In this document: one piece after another, positions 47,769 to 57,004 of the stretch
Layout of the letters: the number at the start of each line of letters is the position of its first letter
How positions within the stretch are numbered: the first letter of the stretch is position 1
DNA from: Bacteroidota bacterium
GTDB taxonomy: Bacteria > Bacteroidota > Bacteroidia > Flavobacteriales > Weeksellaceae
DNA length: 64,000 nt
NCBI GenBank assembly: GCA_023393915.1
Contig: JAEXBS010000093.1
Span: 13,428-77,427 of the forward strand
Reading direction: 5' to 3'
Program-made: the position numbers and the translations under genes
The notes under the pieces: model-generated
What the model was told of the DNA's origin: nothing
Databases searched by the model: none
Seen by the model: only the letters and a program-made list of their open reading frames with translations

Positions 47769-48548
47769 TTAGAACTTAATCACCTTGCTCATTTTTTCTG
47801 TTTCTTCGTTTACTAAATCATCGTCAACTAAGATCTTTCCACTGTGCTCATCGATAATGATTTTCTTTCTTTGAGCAATTTCCATTTGCTTTTGTGGTGG
47901 AACCATGAAGAACGATCCTTTTGGAGCTCCTCTCTCTAGTCCTACTACTGCTAAACCGTTTGGAGAATTATCGCGGATTCTTTTGTAAGATTTTAATAAT
48001 CTCTGGTCGATTTTTTCAGAAAACTCAAGGCTTTTTTCCGTTAAGTATTCTTCTTCTTTTTGAGTTTCAGAGATCAATCCGTCTAGTTCTTCTTTCTTGA
48101 ATTTCAAGTGGTTTTTAAACTCTTCGATTTTGGTTTCAAGTTCTTCAAGAACTTCGTTCTTATGGGCAATCTTTGCATCGTACTCACGAATTCTTTTCTC
48201 AGCCAATTGAATTTCTAGTTCTTGGTATTCAATCTCTTTTGCTAAAGCTTCAAATTCTTTATTGTTTCTCACATTGTCCTGTTGAGATTTGTACTTCTCA
48301 ATTAGGGTATTGGCATGCGAGATTACTTCGTTCTTAGTACTAATTTCTTGGTTTTGTTCACGAATTTCTTCATCGAATTTCGTTTTTCTTTTCTCTAGCC
48401 CTTCGATTTCAATTTCTAGATCTTCTACTTCAATAGGTAGTTCTCCGCGGGTATTGCGAATCTCATCGAGACGGGAATCAATGATCTGTAGATCATAAAG
48501 CGCTCTTAATTTGTCTTCAACTGAAATTTCGGTGGTCTTCTTAGCCAT
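47769..48548 (-). CDS. C4-type zinc-ribbon family coiled-coil protein, zinc ligands lost
   Basis: A 259-residue protein of the DUF164/CdsZ-like family: a long antiparallel coiled coil (about residues 12-190, heptad-rich E/K/L sequence such as LEIEIEGLEKRKTKFDEEIR) and a C-terminal ribbon domain. In the usual ribbon, two CxxC pairs bind zinc; here they read GAPKGSFF (near residue 206) and IDEHSGKIL (near 233), so all four cysteines are replaced. VPPQKQMEIAQRKKI between them is well kept. The protein has no cysteine in this region at all. It follows the Nif3-like gene by 6 bp. Role unknown, perhaps RNA or protein binding. Confidence 0.82.
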   Translation of the reverse strand: MAKKTTEISVEDKLRALYDLQIIDSRLDEIRNTRGELPIEVEDLEIEIEGLEKRKTKFDEEIREQNQEISTKNEVISHANTLIEKYKSQQDNVRNNKEFEALAKEIEYQELEIQLAEKRIREYDAKIAHKNEVLEELETKIEEFKNHLKFKKEELDGLISETQKEEEYLTEKSLEFSEKIDQRLLKSYKRIRDNSPNGLAVVGLERGAPKGSFFMVPPQKQMEIAQRKKIIIDEHSGKILVDDDLVNEETEKMSKVIKF

Positions 48549-48554
48549 ATATAT

Positions 48555-49652
48555 CTATATAAAGTAATTAACAGGATTCGTTTTCTCTTCTGATTTAGAG
48601 ACTGCAAATTTAGGAAATTTTTCCGATATTATCTTAAATAATTGCTCAGTTACAAACCGTTCCGACTCGTAATGACCAATATCGCATAGAAGTGTACGGT
48701 CTTCTGCTTGAAAGAAATCGTGGTATTTTAAATCACCGCAGAGGTAAGCATCACAGGAATTTCTTTTTGCCGCTGAAATTCCGCTCGCTCCGCTTCCTCC
48801 AAAGACCCCTACTTTCTTGATTGGTTTTCCTGTTTTATTAGAGTGACGAATTACTTTCAAATCGAATACCTCTTTAACTTTGTTTAAAAACTCCTCTTCT
48901 GAGAGTGCGATAGGGAGCTCTCCTACCCGGCCTAGACCAGAGTAGTGGTTTTCATTCTCTAGAGAAAGAATTTGAAAAGCAACTTCTTCGTAGGGATGAG
49001 CCTCTTTTAGGGCCTGAACTAAATTCGATTTTTTATAGGATTCAAAAATTACAGAAAGCATCACCTCGCTTTCATGGGACCTTTCGTTTAAATGCCCCGC
49101 AAAAGGACGAGATCCTTCTTTCGGTCGAAACGTTCCCTCACCACTTAAGGAAAAACTACATTCATCGTAGTAGCCTAAACTTCCCGCGCCTGCATTAAAC
49201 AGCGCCTCTTTGACGGTTTCGGTATAATCAATAGGCACGTAAACCACCAACTGAGACAGAGCTCCTTCTTTAGGTAAGAGCACCTTCTGGTTTTCTAGTC
49301 CAAGGGCTTGGGCCATTCCATAACTCACACCAAAATAATCGTTATCAAAAACGGTATGCAGGGCGTAAATCGCAATATTATTTTGAATGGCTTTGATAAG
49401 TGTTCTTTCGACGTAGTTTTTTCCCGTTAAACTTTTTATTGGCGAAAATAGGATGGGATGAAAACAGACGATGAGATTCTTCTTTTTATCGATTGCTTCT
49501 TGAACAACCGATTCCAAAGCGTCGTGACAAATCAAAATTCCGGAGATTTCCACCTGGGGATTTCCACAAAGTAGTCCCACATTATCAAACCCTTCGGCCT
49601 CTTTCGGCTCAAATCGGTTTTCTAAGACCTTAAGCACCTCATGTAACTTCAT
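48555..49652 (-). CDS. Nif3-like dinuclear metal center protein
   Basis: A 365-residue protein of the Nif3/YbgI/YqfO family. Metal-binding residues fall in the N- and C-terminal parts: FDNVGLLCG, VCFHPILFSP, YALHTVFDNDYFGVSYGMAQ and the late GDLKYHDFFQAEDRT and LCDIGHYESERFVTE. A PII/CutA-like insert of about 100 residues (about 130-235) makes it the long YqfO-type form. Function is not settled (GTP cyclohydrolase I type 2 is an old label). It starts 6 bp before the coiled-coil gene and is read divergently from the ion channel gene. Confidence 0.93.
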   Translation of the reverse strand: MKLHEVLKVLENRFEPKEAEGFDNVGLLCGNPQVEISGILICHDALESVVQEAIDKKKNLIVCFHPILFSPIKSLTGKNYVERTLIKAIQNNIAIYALHTVFDNDYFGVSYGMAQALGLENQKVLLPKEGALSQLVVYVPIDYTETVKEALFNAGAGSLGYYDECSFSLSGEGTFRPKEGSRPFAGHLNERSHESEVMLSVIFESYKKSNLVQALKEAHPYEEVAFQILSLENENHYSGLGRVGELPIALSEEEFLNKVKEVFDLKVIRHSNKTGKPIKKVGVFGGSGASGISAAKRNSCDAYLCGDLKYHDFFQAEDRTLLCDIGHYESERFVTEQLFKIISEKFPKFAVSKSEEKTNPVNYFI

Positions 49653-49696
49653 TTTTGTATGTTTGTAACGAAAATACTAATATTTTCCTTAAATCT

Positions 49697-50548
49697 ATGG
49701 AACAACCGGGATCGGATTTAGAACAAGAACACAATTTTATTCCCGAACGAAAGAAATGGAAAAGGCAGGTCTACCGCATTATTTATAGGGCCGATACTCC
49801 TTTAGGGAAACTCTTCGACATTTATCTTTTAATCTTAATTGCGCTTTCGACTTTAATTGTCATGTTAGAGAGCGTTCCTTCCTTTGATTTAAAGTACCAC
49901 ACTATCTTTATTACTCTTGAGATATTAATCTCTGTATTCTTTACGGTAGAATATATTTTAAGGGTTTTGACCATACGAAACAAAAAAGCCTATATTTTTA
50001 GCTTTTACGGTCTTATTGACCTTTTAGCCATTGTTCCCTTTTACTTGAGTTTATTTTTTCCGGTTACAAAGTACTTCCTTATTGTTCGGATGCTAAGAAT
50101 GCTAAGAATATTTAGGATTTTCAACTTGCTGGACTTCATGAACGATGGAACTTTCATTATTCGTGCCTTAAGAAACTCCTCAAGAAAGATTTACATTTTC
50201 CTTTTGTTTCTAATGATTTTCTCAGTGATTGTAGGATCACTCATGTACATGGTGGAAGGACATCGTCCTGGGTTTGAAAGCATTCCTCAAAGTATCTATT
50301 GGGCAGTGGTAACAGTAACTACCGTAGGTTATGGAGACGTCTCTCCTACTACTCCTATTGGGAAATTCTTTGCAACCATTCTAATGCTTGCGGGTTATTC
50401 AATAATCGCTGTTCCTACTGGAATCGTAACGGCAGAAATGAGAAACAAGAGACAAAATTTAGAGAAAGTTTGTCCACGCTGTGGAAACGAGGACATCGAT
50501 GACGATTCTAATTACTGTAAAAAATGCGGAGAGCGCGTAGTTAGCTAA
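49697..50548 (+). CDS. Voltage-gated-type K+ channel with C-terminal zinc ribbon
   Basis: A 283-residue six-helix channel. S1-S3 lie in LFDIYLLILIALSTLIVMLE, IFITLEILISVFFTVEYILR and FYGLIDLLAIVPFYLSLFF. S4 carries regularly spaced arginines (VRMLRMLRIFRIFNLL), and the pore loop has the selectivity filter in VVTVTTVGYGDVSP. After S6 (PTGIVTAEM) a short linker leads to a zinc ribbon with CPRCG and CKKCG, unusual for this family. The ATG at 49697 is chosen over an in-frame TTG 14 codons upstream, which overlaps the divergent promoter area. Its end overlaps the patatin gene by 4 bp. Confidence 0.9.
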   Translation: MEQPGSDLEQEHNFIPERKKWKRQVYRIIYRADTPLGKLFDIYLLILIALSTLIVMLESVPSFDLKYHTIFITLEILISVFFTVEYILRVLTIRNKKAYIFSFYGLIDLLAIVPFYLSLFFPVTKYFLIVRMLRMLRIFRIFNLLDFMNDGTFIIRALRNSSRKIYIFLLFLMIFSVIVGSLMYMVEGHRPGFESIPQSIYWAVVTVTTVGYGDVSPTTPIGKFFATILMLAGYSIIAVPTGIVTAEMRNKRQNLEKVCPRCGNEDIDDDSNYCKKCGERVVS

Positions 50549-51318
50549 GAAAAAAGCTCTGGATCATACCTCTTTTTTGCTTCCTCGTATCCGATTTTAA
50601 AAATCTCTTCCATACGGGATTTCTTTCCTTCAAACATATTATAGTTGAATAAAGGAGCGGGGTTAATAAACCAATCACAAACAGAAGCTTTAGAGATTTC
50701 GGATTGTGAAGACATTAAATCGTAAGCTCTAGAGGTGACTTGCATGATGGAACGGATTTCTTCTGGCTCCACTACTTTTCGAGGAGAAAAATACACGCCT
50801 ATAATTTTCCTTGCCAAATACTTTAGTACATCGGCAGGGAAATTATTGAGTATTCCTCCATCGCTATAGAGCCCCTCCCCGATTTTATAAGGCGTAGCAA
50901 TCATGGGTACAGCGCATGAAGCGATAATGGCGTCCGTTATCTTGACTTCTCTCGAGAACACTTCTAGTTTTCCAGTAAGCATATTGGTCGCTGTAATATA
51001 AACCTCTTTGCTGAGTTCTTTAATTTTCTGCTCTCCAAAAATAGGATCCAAGTACTTTTGAAAAACGTCGGATTGAATAAATCCTCCCGGTTTGGTTATG
51101 GAAAAATGATTCCAGCGAAAGAAATAAACCGATTTAAAAAACTCCACAATTTCATCAGGCGTAAGACCTTTAGCGTAAAGGCATGCCACAATCGCACCCG
51201 CACTTGTACCAGAAAGCACCTGAGGTTCTAGTTCCTGCTCAATAAGAAACTTTAGAATACCGGCATGGGCAATACCTTTGGATCCACCACCGCACAGGGC
51301 AAGACCTAATGAATGCAT
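50545..51318 (-). CDS. Patatin-like phospholipase
   Basis: A 257-residue lipolytic enzyme with a Ser-Asp dyad. The oxyanion block LALCGGGSKGIAHAGILKFL is at residue 5, the nucleophile in LSGTSAGAIVACLYAKG near 38, and the Asp in LYSDGGILNNFPADVL near 150. No signal peptide, so it acts in the cytoplasm or at the inner membrane face. It resembles the RssA/NTE group. It stands alone on the minus strand, convergent with the ion channel gene. Confidence 0.92.
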   Translation of the reverse strand: MHSLGLALCGGGSKGIAHAGILKFLIEQELEPQVLSGTSAGAIVACLYAKGLTPDEIVEFFKSVYFFRWNHFSITKPGGFIQSDVFQKYLDPIFGEQKIKELSKEVYITATNMLTGKLEVFSREVKITDAIIASCAVPMIATPYKIGEGLYSDGGILNNFPADVLKYLARKIIGVYFSPRKVVEPEEIRSIMQVTSRAYDLMSSQSEISKASVCDWFINPAPLFNYNMFEGKKSRMEEIFKIGYEEAKKRYDPELFS

Positions 51319-51380
51319 AAGCTAAAATTTGATTTAAAAGTACTGATAATTTTAGTTCTTTTTTAGGTTCTTTTTAAAAA

Positions 51381-51427
51381 TAAAAGGCCCCTGAGAAAAG
51401 GAAAACTATTACCTTTCTCAGGGGCCT
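51381..51427 (-). terminator. Terminator of lpd
   Basis: A long stem: AGGCCCCTGAG (51385-51395) pairs with CTCAGGGGCCT (51417-51427) and the AAAAGG/CCTTT bases extend it. U-tract from A-rich 51375-51385 on the minus strand. Confidence 0.82.
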
Positions 51428-51491
51428 ATAAATGTCCTATTTATAAAAGCGATTTCTTTTAAGACAGAAGAAAAACGCTTCTCTAAAAGAA

Positions 51492-52883
51492 TTAAATATG
51501 AATCACTTCACCGTAAGCAGCAGCTACAGCTTCCATTACTGCTTCTGATACCGTTGGGTGCGGGTGAACCGATTTAATGATTTCATGACCTGTAGTTTCT
51601 AGTTTACGAGCTACTACGGCTTCAGCAATCATATCTGTAACTCCTTCACCGATCATGTGGCATCCTAACCATTCTCCGTATTTGGCATCAAAAATAACTT
51701 TGATGAATCCGTCGGTATTCCCGTTGGCAGTCGCTTTTCCAGAAGCTGAAAGAGGGAACTTTCCTACTTTAATTTCGTATCCTTTTTCTTTGGCTTGCTT
51801 TTCTGTAAGACCTACAGAGGCAATTTCTGGATGCGTATAAGTACATCCTGGGATGTTTCCGTAGTCGATGGTCTCCGTTTTCGCTCCTTTGATTTTCTCA
51901 ACACAAGTAATTCCTTCTGCCGAAGCCACGTGCGCAAGCGCTTGCGTTGGGATAATATCTCCGATGGCGTAGTATCCAGGAACTGAAGTTTCGTACCATT
52001 CGTTAACAAGTACTCTTCCTTTCTCCGTTTTAATTCCTGTTTCCTCTAGACCGATATTTTCAATGTTAGCGGCAATACCTACAGCAGATAGTAGAATGTC
52101 TGCTTCTAGAGTAATCATTCCGTCTTTTGTTTTTACTTGAGCTTTTACACCCTCTCCCGAAGTATCCACGGACTCAACAGAAGAATTAGTCATGATGTCG
52201 ATACCTGATTTCTTTAAAGACTTTTCTAATTGCTTAGAAATTTCTTCGTCCTCTACCGGAACAATATTCGGCATAAATTCGACGATGGTCACTTTAGTTC
52301 CCATGGTGTTATAGAAGTCAGAGAATTCCACTCCAATCGCTCCAGATCCTACTACAATCATAGATTTAGGTTGCTCTGGAAGAGAAAGAGCCTCGCGGTA
52401 TCCAATCACTTTTTTTCCGTCTTGTGGAAGATTGTCTAGAACTCTAGAACGTGCTCCGGTAGCAAGGATGATATGACTTGCGCTGTACTCGGTTACTTTT
52501 CCTTCTTTATCTGTTACATCGATTTTCTTTCCTGGTTTCACCTTCGCGGTTCCCATAAGAACATCGATTTTATTTTTCTTCATAAGGAACTGGATTCCTC
52601 CGCTCATCTTAGAAGCCACTCCACGGCTACGAGCAATAACTTTAGAGAAATCAAATCCCGGATTTTCTACTTTATTGAGTCCATAATCTTCTGCATGATT
52701 TAAGTAATTGAATACATGCGCTGATTTCAAAAGAGCCTTGGTAGGAATACAGCCCCAGTTCAGACAGATACCTCCTAAATTTTCTTTTTCAACAATTGCT
52801 GTTTTAAAGCCCAGTTGTGAAGCTCTGATAGCTGTGACGTATCCGCCAGGTCCGCTTCCGACCACAATAATATCGTAGTTCAT
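51492..52883 (-). CDS. lpd: Dihydrolipoyl dehydrogenase
   Basis: A 463-residue FAD enzyme (E3) that reoxidises dihydrolipoamide in 2-oxoacid dehydrogenase and glycine cleavage complexes. FAD motif VVGSGPGGYVTAIRASQLG at the start, redox disulphide in GGICLNWGCIPTKALL near residue 45, NAD motif VVGSGAIGVEFSDFYNTMG, and the catalytic His in SVHPHPTVSEAVMEA at the end are all present. The fused E1 gene lies about 540 bp away on the same strand, so the products may work together. Terminator follows. Confidence 0.96.
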   Translation of the reverse strand: MNYDIIVVGSGPGGYVTAIRASQLGFKTAIVEKENLGGICLNWGCIPTKALLKSAHVFNYLNHAEDYGLNKVENPGFDFSKVIARSRGVASKMSGGIQFLMKKNKIDVLMGTAKVKPGKKIDVTDKEGKVTEYSASHIILATGARSRVLDNLPQDGKKVIGYREALSLPEQPKSMIVVGSGAIGVEFSDFYNTMGTKVTIVEFMPNIVPVEDEEISKQLEKSLKKSGIDIMTNSSVESVDTSGEGVKAQVKTKDGMITLEADILLSAVGIAANIENIGLEETGIKTEKGRVLVNEWYETSVPGYYAIGDIIPTQALAHVASAEGITCVEKIKGAKTETIDYGNIPGCTYTHPEIASVGLTEKQAKEKGYEIKVGKFPLSASGKATANGNTDGFIKVIFDAKYGEWLGCHMIGEGVTDMIAEAVVARKLETTGHEIIKSVHPHPTVSEAVMEAVAAAYGEVIHI

Positions 52884-52902
52884 AAGAATTTGTTTTACTT
52901 CA

Positions 52903-52910
52903 CAAAAATA
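52903..52910 (-). promoter_or_regulatory. -7 promoter box of lpd
   Basis: TATTTTTG on the minus strand, 19 bp upstream of the lpd start; no TTG at the usual distance. Confidence 0.4.
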
Positions 52911-53056
52911 CGGAAAAAATCCGGTGAATTAAAGGCCTAAAGCCCAAGTTCTTTTCTCTTGCCTCTGTAAAATCAAATCAAGGCTCCTGCACCCCCAAAT
53001 ATTTAATATCTCCTACGCGGTAACTTAACTCAGAATTAACACGTTCTAAAAATAGA

Positions 53057-53353
53057 ATGGCGAATTTTGTTATCAAACGGTCAACCCAAAAGCGCTTATT
53101 TATGAAGTACACGCTTACCCATAGAAAAAAGTCTACTCGACAAAGTTCAAACGAAAGATTCGTCACTTGGATGCGCAAAAACGACCTTCAAGGATTTGAT
53201 ACGGATAAAGAGTTCATGGAGGCCTATTCTCATAGAAAATCAACCTTTGAAGGAATCAAATTACGTAGCGATACGATCGACCATTTTGTAGAGGATCTTG
53301 AAAAAAGCAATCTGCTTCAAATTGAAAAAGAGCAGCGCTGGAAACTGTTCTAA
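53057..53353 (+). CDS. Small basic protein of unknown function (98 aa)
   Basis: A 98-residue ORF on the plus strand between two minus-strand genes. The N-terminal 30 residues are very basic (KRSTQKRLFMKYTLTHRKKS); the rest is helical and mixed (FDTDKEFMEAYSHRKSTFEG and DHFVEDLEKSNLLQIEKEQR), perhaps a nucleic-acid-binding protein. An internal ATG (codon 16) is a possible start. I do not recognise it. No better gene covers the same DNA; the competing minus-strand frame has no plausible composition. Confidence 0.5.
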   Translation: MANFVIKRSTQKRLFMKYTLTHRKKSTRQSSNERFVTWMRKNDLQGFDTDKEFMEAYSHRKSTFEGIKLRSDTIDHFVEDLEKSNLLQIEKEQRWKLF

Positions 53354-53362
53354 TTAAAAGCT

Positions 53363-53397
53363 AAAAAAATACGGACACTATAAATTAAGCGTCCGTA
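53363..53397 (-). terminator. Terminator of the fused E1 gene
   Basis: TACGGAC (53370-53376) pairs with GTCCGTA (53391-53397), with an A-run at 53363-53369 giving the U-tract on the minus strand. Confidence 0.75.
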
Positions 53398-53427
53398 CTG
53401 GTTTTTAGTATGTTTTAAATCCTATTC

Positions 53428-55857
53428 TTAAAGCGCAGGGAATTTACTTGGGTCCGACTCATGGAAAAGAGCGTATACTTTTTCTACGATGTCGTCTGCA
53501 GAAGGCTTTGAGAAATAATCTCCATCACTCGCATAAGCAGGACGGTGATCGTTCGCTGCAATGGTTAAAGGCGCACTGTCTAAATAGCGGAAAGCTCCTT
53601 GCTTTTCGAGGATTTGTTGAAGAATGAAAGCGGAAGTACCTCCCTCTACGTCTTCATCAATTACCACCAATCGATTGGTTTTCTTAACACTTTCTAAAAT
53701 CTCCATTTCTCTATCGAAAGGAATTAAGGACTGCGCGTCAATAACTTCTGCGTTAATGCCTAACCCCTCTAATTCACTAGCGGCCTGAGTCACTACTTTC
53801 CATGTAGATCCGTAAGTCACTAGAGTAACATCCGAACCTTCTTTAGTAACCTCTACTTTTCCTACAGGAATAGTAAATTCGCCTAAGTTGTCTGGCTCTT
53901 TTTCTTTTAATCGGTACCCGTTGAGGCACTCCACAATAAGTGCCGGCTCGTCGCTTTGAAGCATGGTGTTATAAAAACCTGCAGCGATCGTAAGGTTTCT
54001 TGGTACTAGTACATTAATACCTTTTACCAAATTTAAAATCCCTGCCATAGGTGATCCGGAATGCCAAATCCCTTCCAATCGGTGTCCACGGGTACGGATA
54101 ATTAGTGGTGCTTTTTGTCCTCCTTTGGTTCGGTATTGAACGGTGGCTAAATCATCGCTCATGCCTTGTAAACAGTACAGGATATAATCTAAGTACTGAA
54201 TCTCTGCAATCGGACGAAGACCGCGCATGGCCATACCAATTCCTTGTCCTAAAATAGTAGCTTCACGAATACCCGTATCGGCAACTCTAAGTGCACCGTA
54301 TTTTTCTTGAAGGCCTTCTAAACCTTGGTTTACGTCACCGATGTTTCCACTGTCTTCCCCAAATACTAGGGTTTGAGGATACTTTTCAAATATTTTATCG
54401 AAGTTGTTTCGAATCACTACCCTTCCATCAACCTCTTTGGAGTTTTCACTGTATACCGGAGGAACGGAAGGTACGTTAGTACTCTTCCACTTACTATGAG
54501 AATAAAGGTGAGATGAGTAATGGTCTTTTTCAATTTCTACGAGCGCTTCGTATTTTTTCTTAAGTGTTTCTCTTGATTCAGAAGGTGTGTGTCGGGTATG
54601 AAGCAGAGCTTTTCTACAAAGATGGAATACTTCTTTCTTCCCTACCGTTACTAAAGCATTGAACTTCTGAATTTCCTCAGTAATTGCAGTAGATTCACTA
54701 GAAAGCGCTTCCACTAAAGGAACAAGCGAAGTACGAACTTCTGAAATAGAATTCTGGTAAGCTTCCCAAGCTTTTTTCTGACCTTCTTTGGCTAGTTTTT
54801 TTGCCTCTTGATCGATTTCTTCTAGCTCTTCATTGGTAGCGATGATTTCTTTTTCTCCATTAACGTCTACCGAATAATCTAGGATCCATTCTTTGAATTT
54901 CACTAGTCCATCAAAGTCTCCTTCCCACTGCAGACGCTCTTCGTTCTTGTAACGTTCATGAGATCCTGAAGTGGAGTGCCCTTGGGGCTGAGTTACTTCA
55001 ATAACATGCACTACAACAGGAACACTTTCGTTTCTAGCGTAATGCTCTGCTTTGGCGTATGCATCTAACAAAGAAGGATAATCCCAAGCGCGTACTTGAA
55101 TGATTTCGCAACCTTGGTTTTCGCCTTCTTTTCTCTGAAATCCTGAAAGCATTTCCGAGATGTCCACTTTTGCTCTTTGGTTGTGCGTCGGAACAGAAAT
55201 CCCGTACCCATCGTCCCAAATGGACACGATCATTGGAACTTGCAGGGCACAAGCTGCATTTAGAGTTTCCCAGAAATGACCTTCTGCTGTAGAAGCATCT
55301 CCGATGGTTCCAAAAGCAATTTCATTTCCGTTACTAGAAAACTTTTCACTTCCTTCAAAAGCAATTTCTTTAAAAATTTTAGAGGCTTGAGCCAGTCCCA
55401 AAAGGCGCGGCATTTGTCCGGCCGTTGGAGAAATATCTGCAGATAAGTTTTTTAATTTCGTTAAATCTTTCCAACTTCCATCTTCACTTAAAGTTCTGGA
55501 AGCGTAATGACCGTTCATCTGTCTTCCTGCAGAAGCAGGTTCCCTTTCTACGCTAGTGTCTGCGTAGAGTTGAGCAAAGAAACTCTGAGGAGTCAGGGCA
55601 TCTGCCGCCATGGCAAAAGTTTGGTCCCGGTAGTAACCCGAGCGCCAGTCCCCTAGTCTAAAAACTTTAGCCATCGCAAGTTGCGGTAGTTCTTTTCCGT
55701 CACCAAAGATGCCAAATTTGGCTTTTCCCGTAAGTACTTCTCTTCTACCGAGAAGAGACATTTCTCTAGAAATTCTTCCCAGGCGGTAGTCCTGAAGTAC
55801 AGCGGATTTGAAATCTTCAAAAGTCACTTGCTGAGTTTCGATGTAAGTCGTTTGCAT
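53428..55857 (-). CDS. 2-oxoacid dehydrogenase E1, fused alpha and beta subunits
   Basis: An 809-residue thiamine-diphosphate enzyme in which the alpha and beta chains of E1 are joined. The alpha part (about 1-390) has the ThDP motif IGDASTAEGHFWETLNAACA and SIWDDGYGISVPTHNQRAK; the beta part (about 465-809) has VFGEDSGNIGDVNQG, DTGIREATILGQGIGMAMRG and VEVTKEGSDVTLVTYGSTWK. The layout matches the branched-chain (2-oxoisovalerate) type common in Bacteroidota. The linker (about 390-465) is helical and charged. lpd lies downstream on the same strand; the E2 gene is not here. Own terminator. Confidence 0.92.
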   Translation of the reverse strand: MQTTYIETQQVTFEDFKSAVLQDYRLGRISREMSLLGRREVLTGKAKFGIFGDGKELPQLAMAKVFRLGDWRSGYYRDQTFAMAADALTPQSFFAQLYADTSVEREPASAGRQMNGHYASRTLSEDGSWKDLTKLKNLSADISPTAGQMPRLLGLAQASKIFKEIAFEGSEKFSSNGNEIAFGTIGDASTAEGHFWETLNAACALQVPMIVSIWDDGYGISVPTHNQRAKVDISEMLSGFQRKEGENQGCEIIQVRAWDYPSLLDAYAKAEHYARNESVPVVVHVIEVTQPQGHSTSGSHERYKNEERLQWEGDFDGLVKFKEWILDYSVDVNGEKEIIATNEELEEIDQEAKKLAKEGQKKAWEAYQNSISEVRTSLVPLVEALSSESTAITEEIQKFNALVTVGKKEVFHLCRKALLHTRHTPSESRETLKKKYEALVEIEKDHYSSHLYSHSKWKSTNVPSVPPVYSENSKEVDGRVVIRNNFDKIFEKYPQTLVFGEDSGNIGDVNQGLEGLQEKYGALRVADTGIREATILGQGIGMAMRGLRPIAEIQYLDYILYCLQGMSDDLATVQYRTKGGQKAPLIIRTRGHRLEGIWHSGSPMAGILNLVKGINVLVPRNLTIAAGFYNTMLQSDEPALIVECLNGYRLKEKEPDNLGEFTIPVGKVEVTKEGSDVTLVTYGSTWKVVTQAASELEGLGINAEVIDAQSLIPFDREMEILESVKKTNRLVVIDEDVEGGTSAFILQQILEKQGAFRYLDSAPLTIAANDHRPAYASDGDYFSKPSADDIVEKVYALFHESDPSKFPAL

Positions 55858-55873
55858 AAAGTTTAGCTTTTTA

Positions 55874-55881
55874 CAAATATA
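55874..55881 (-). promoter_or_regulatory. -7 promoter box of the fused E1 gene
   Basis: TATATTTG on the minus strand, 16 bp upstream of the start; no TTG element at the usual distance. Confidence 0.4.
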
Positions 55882-55962
55882 GTAAATAGTTTGAAAAAGC
55901 CTAAAGAGCGGTATTAATACCGTTATAAAGATGCCGTAAAAATCACAGAAAAATTAAATATT

Positions 55963-56940
55963 CTAAAATTTCCTTTCAATCACGTAATCCAACATTAAAT
56001 TTAATGAGGATTTCGCATCAGAGTCAGGGAATTCTTGAAGGATATTTTTAGCTTTTTCTTGGTACTCTTTCATAACCTCCATAGCGTAAGAAAGCCCACC
56101 GGAGGTCTTAACGAATTCAATTAGCTCTTTTACTCGCTTAGGATGGTTATTGTACCGCCGAATGGTTTGAAGGTAATATTTTTGATCACTCTCAGATGCA
56201 GTGCGCAGGGAGTAGATTAGTGGCAGGGTCATTTTCTGCTCTTTAATATCGATTCCTACTGGTTTACCTATAACGTTAGAACTCAAGTAATCAAACAAAT
56301 CGTCTTTAATTTGAAACGCCATACCCACATGGGTTCCAAAGGTTTGGAATTTGAGTGCCATCTCCTCGTTTGCTCCTACAGAGAGGGCACCGATTTCACA
56401 ACAAGCGGCAATGAGCGTCGCTGTTTTTTGGCGGATGATTTCGTAGTAGACGTCTTCTGTAATATCCAGTTTACGAGCTTTTTCTAATTGAAGAAGTTCT
56501 CCTTCACTCATTTCTCTAATGGTTCTAGAAATTACAGAAAGAAGATCGTATTCCTTATTATCGGTAGAGAGAAGTACGGATTTAGAAAGTAAATAATCCC
56601 CTACCAATACGGCGATTTTGTTTTTCCAAAGGGCATTGATTGAAAAGAAATTTCTTCTCTTAAGACTCTCATCAACGACATCGTCGTGCACAAGGGTTGC
56701 GGTGTGAATGAGCTCAATCATGGAAGCGCCGCGATAAGTCTTTTCATTTACTTCCCCTAGAAGCTTAGCACAGAGAAAAACAAACATAGGTCGCATTTGT
56801 TTTCCCTTCGTAGTCACAATAAACTGAGTCACTTTGTCTAAAAGCGGCACAGGGCTTTTCATGGATTCATAAAACTTCTTTTCAAAAAGTTTCATTTCCT
56901 CAGCAATCGGCTTTTTAATTTCTTCTACGGTACTGGCCAC
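55963..56940 (-). CDS. Polyprenyl diphosphate synthase
   Basis: A 325-residue trans-isoprenyl diphosphate synthase. The first aspartate-rich motif is LVHDDVVDESLKRR near residue 84, the second QIKDDLFDYL near 213, and KQMRPMFVFLCAKLLGE binds the isopentenyl pyrophosphate. The length and the KTATLIAACCEIGALSVG block fit the long-chain (hexa- to octaprenyl) class, most likely making the side chain of menaquinone. Chain length cannot be fixed by eye. It stands alone with its own -7 box. Confidence 0.92.
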   Translation of the reverse strand: MASTVEEIKKPIAEEMKLFEKKFYESMKSPVPLLDKVTQFIVTTKGKQMRPMFVFLCAKLLGEVNEKTYRGASMIELIHTATLVHDDVVDESLKRRNFFSINALWKNKIAVLVGDYLLSKSVLLSTDNKEYDLLSVISRTIREMSEGELLQLEKARKLDITEDVYYEIIRQKTATLIAACCEIGALSVGANEEMALKFQTFGTHVGMAFQIKDDLFDYLSSNVIGKPVGIDIKEQKMTLPLIYSLRTASESDQKYYLQTIRRYNNHPKRVKELIEFVKTSGGLSYAMEVMKEYQEKAKNILQEFPDSDAKSSLNLMLDYVIERKF

Positions 56941-56972
56941 TTTAATAGCAAGAGTTTAGGGGGATGAATAGG

Positions 56973-56980
56973 CAAAGATA
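56973..56980 (-). promoter_or_regulatory. -7 promoter box of the polyprenyl synthase gene
   Basis: TATCTTTG followed by C on the minus strand, 32 bp upstream of the start. Confidence 0.4.
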
Positions 56981-57004
56981 GAGCTTTTGCCCTAAAAATG
57001 GAAT

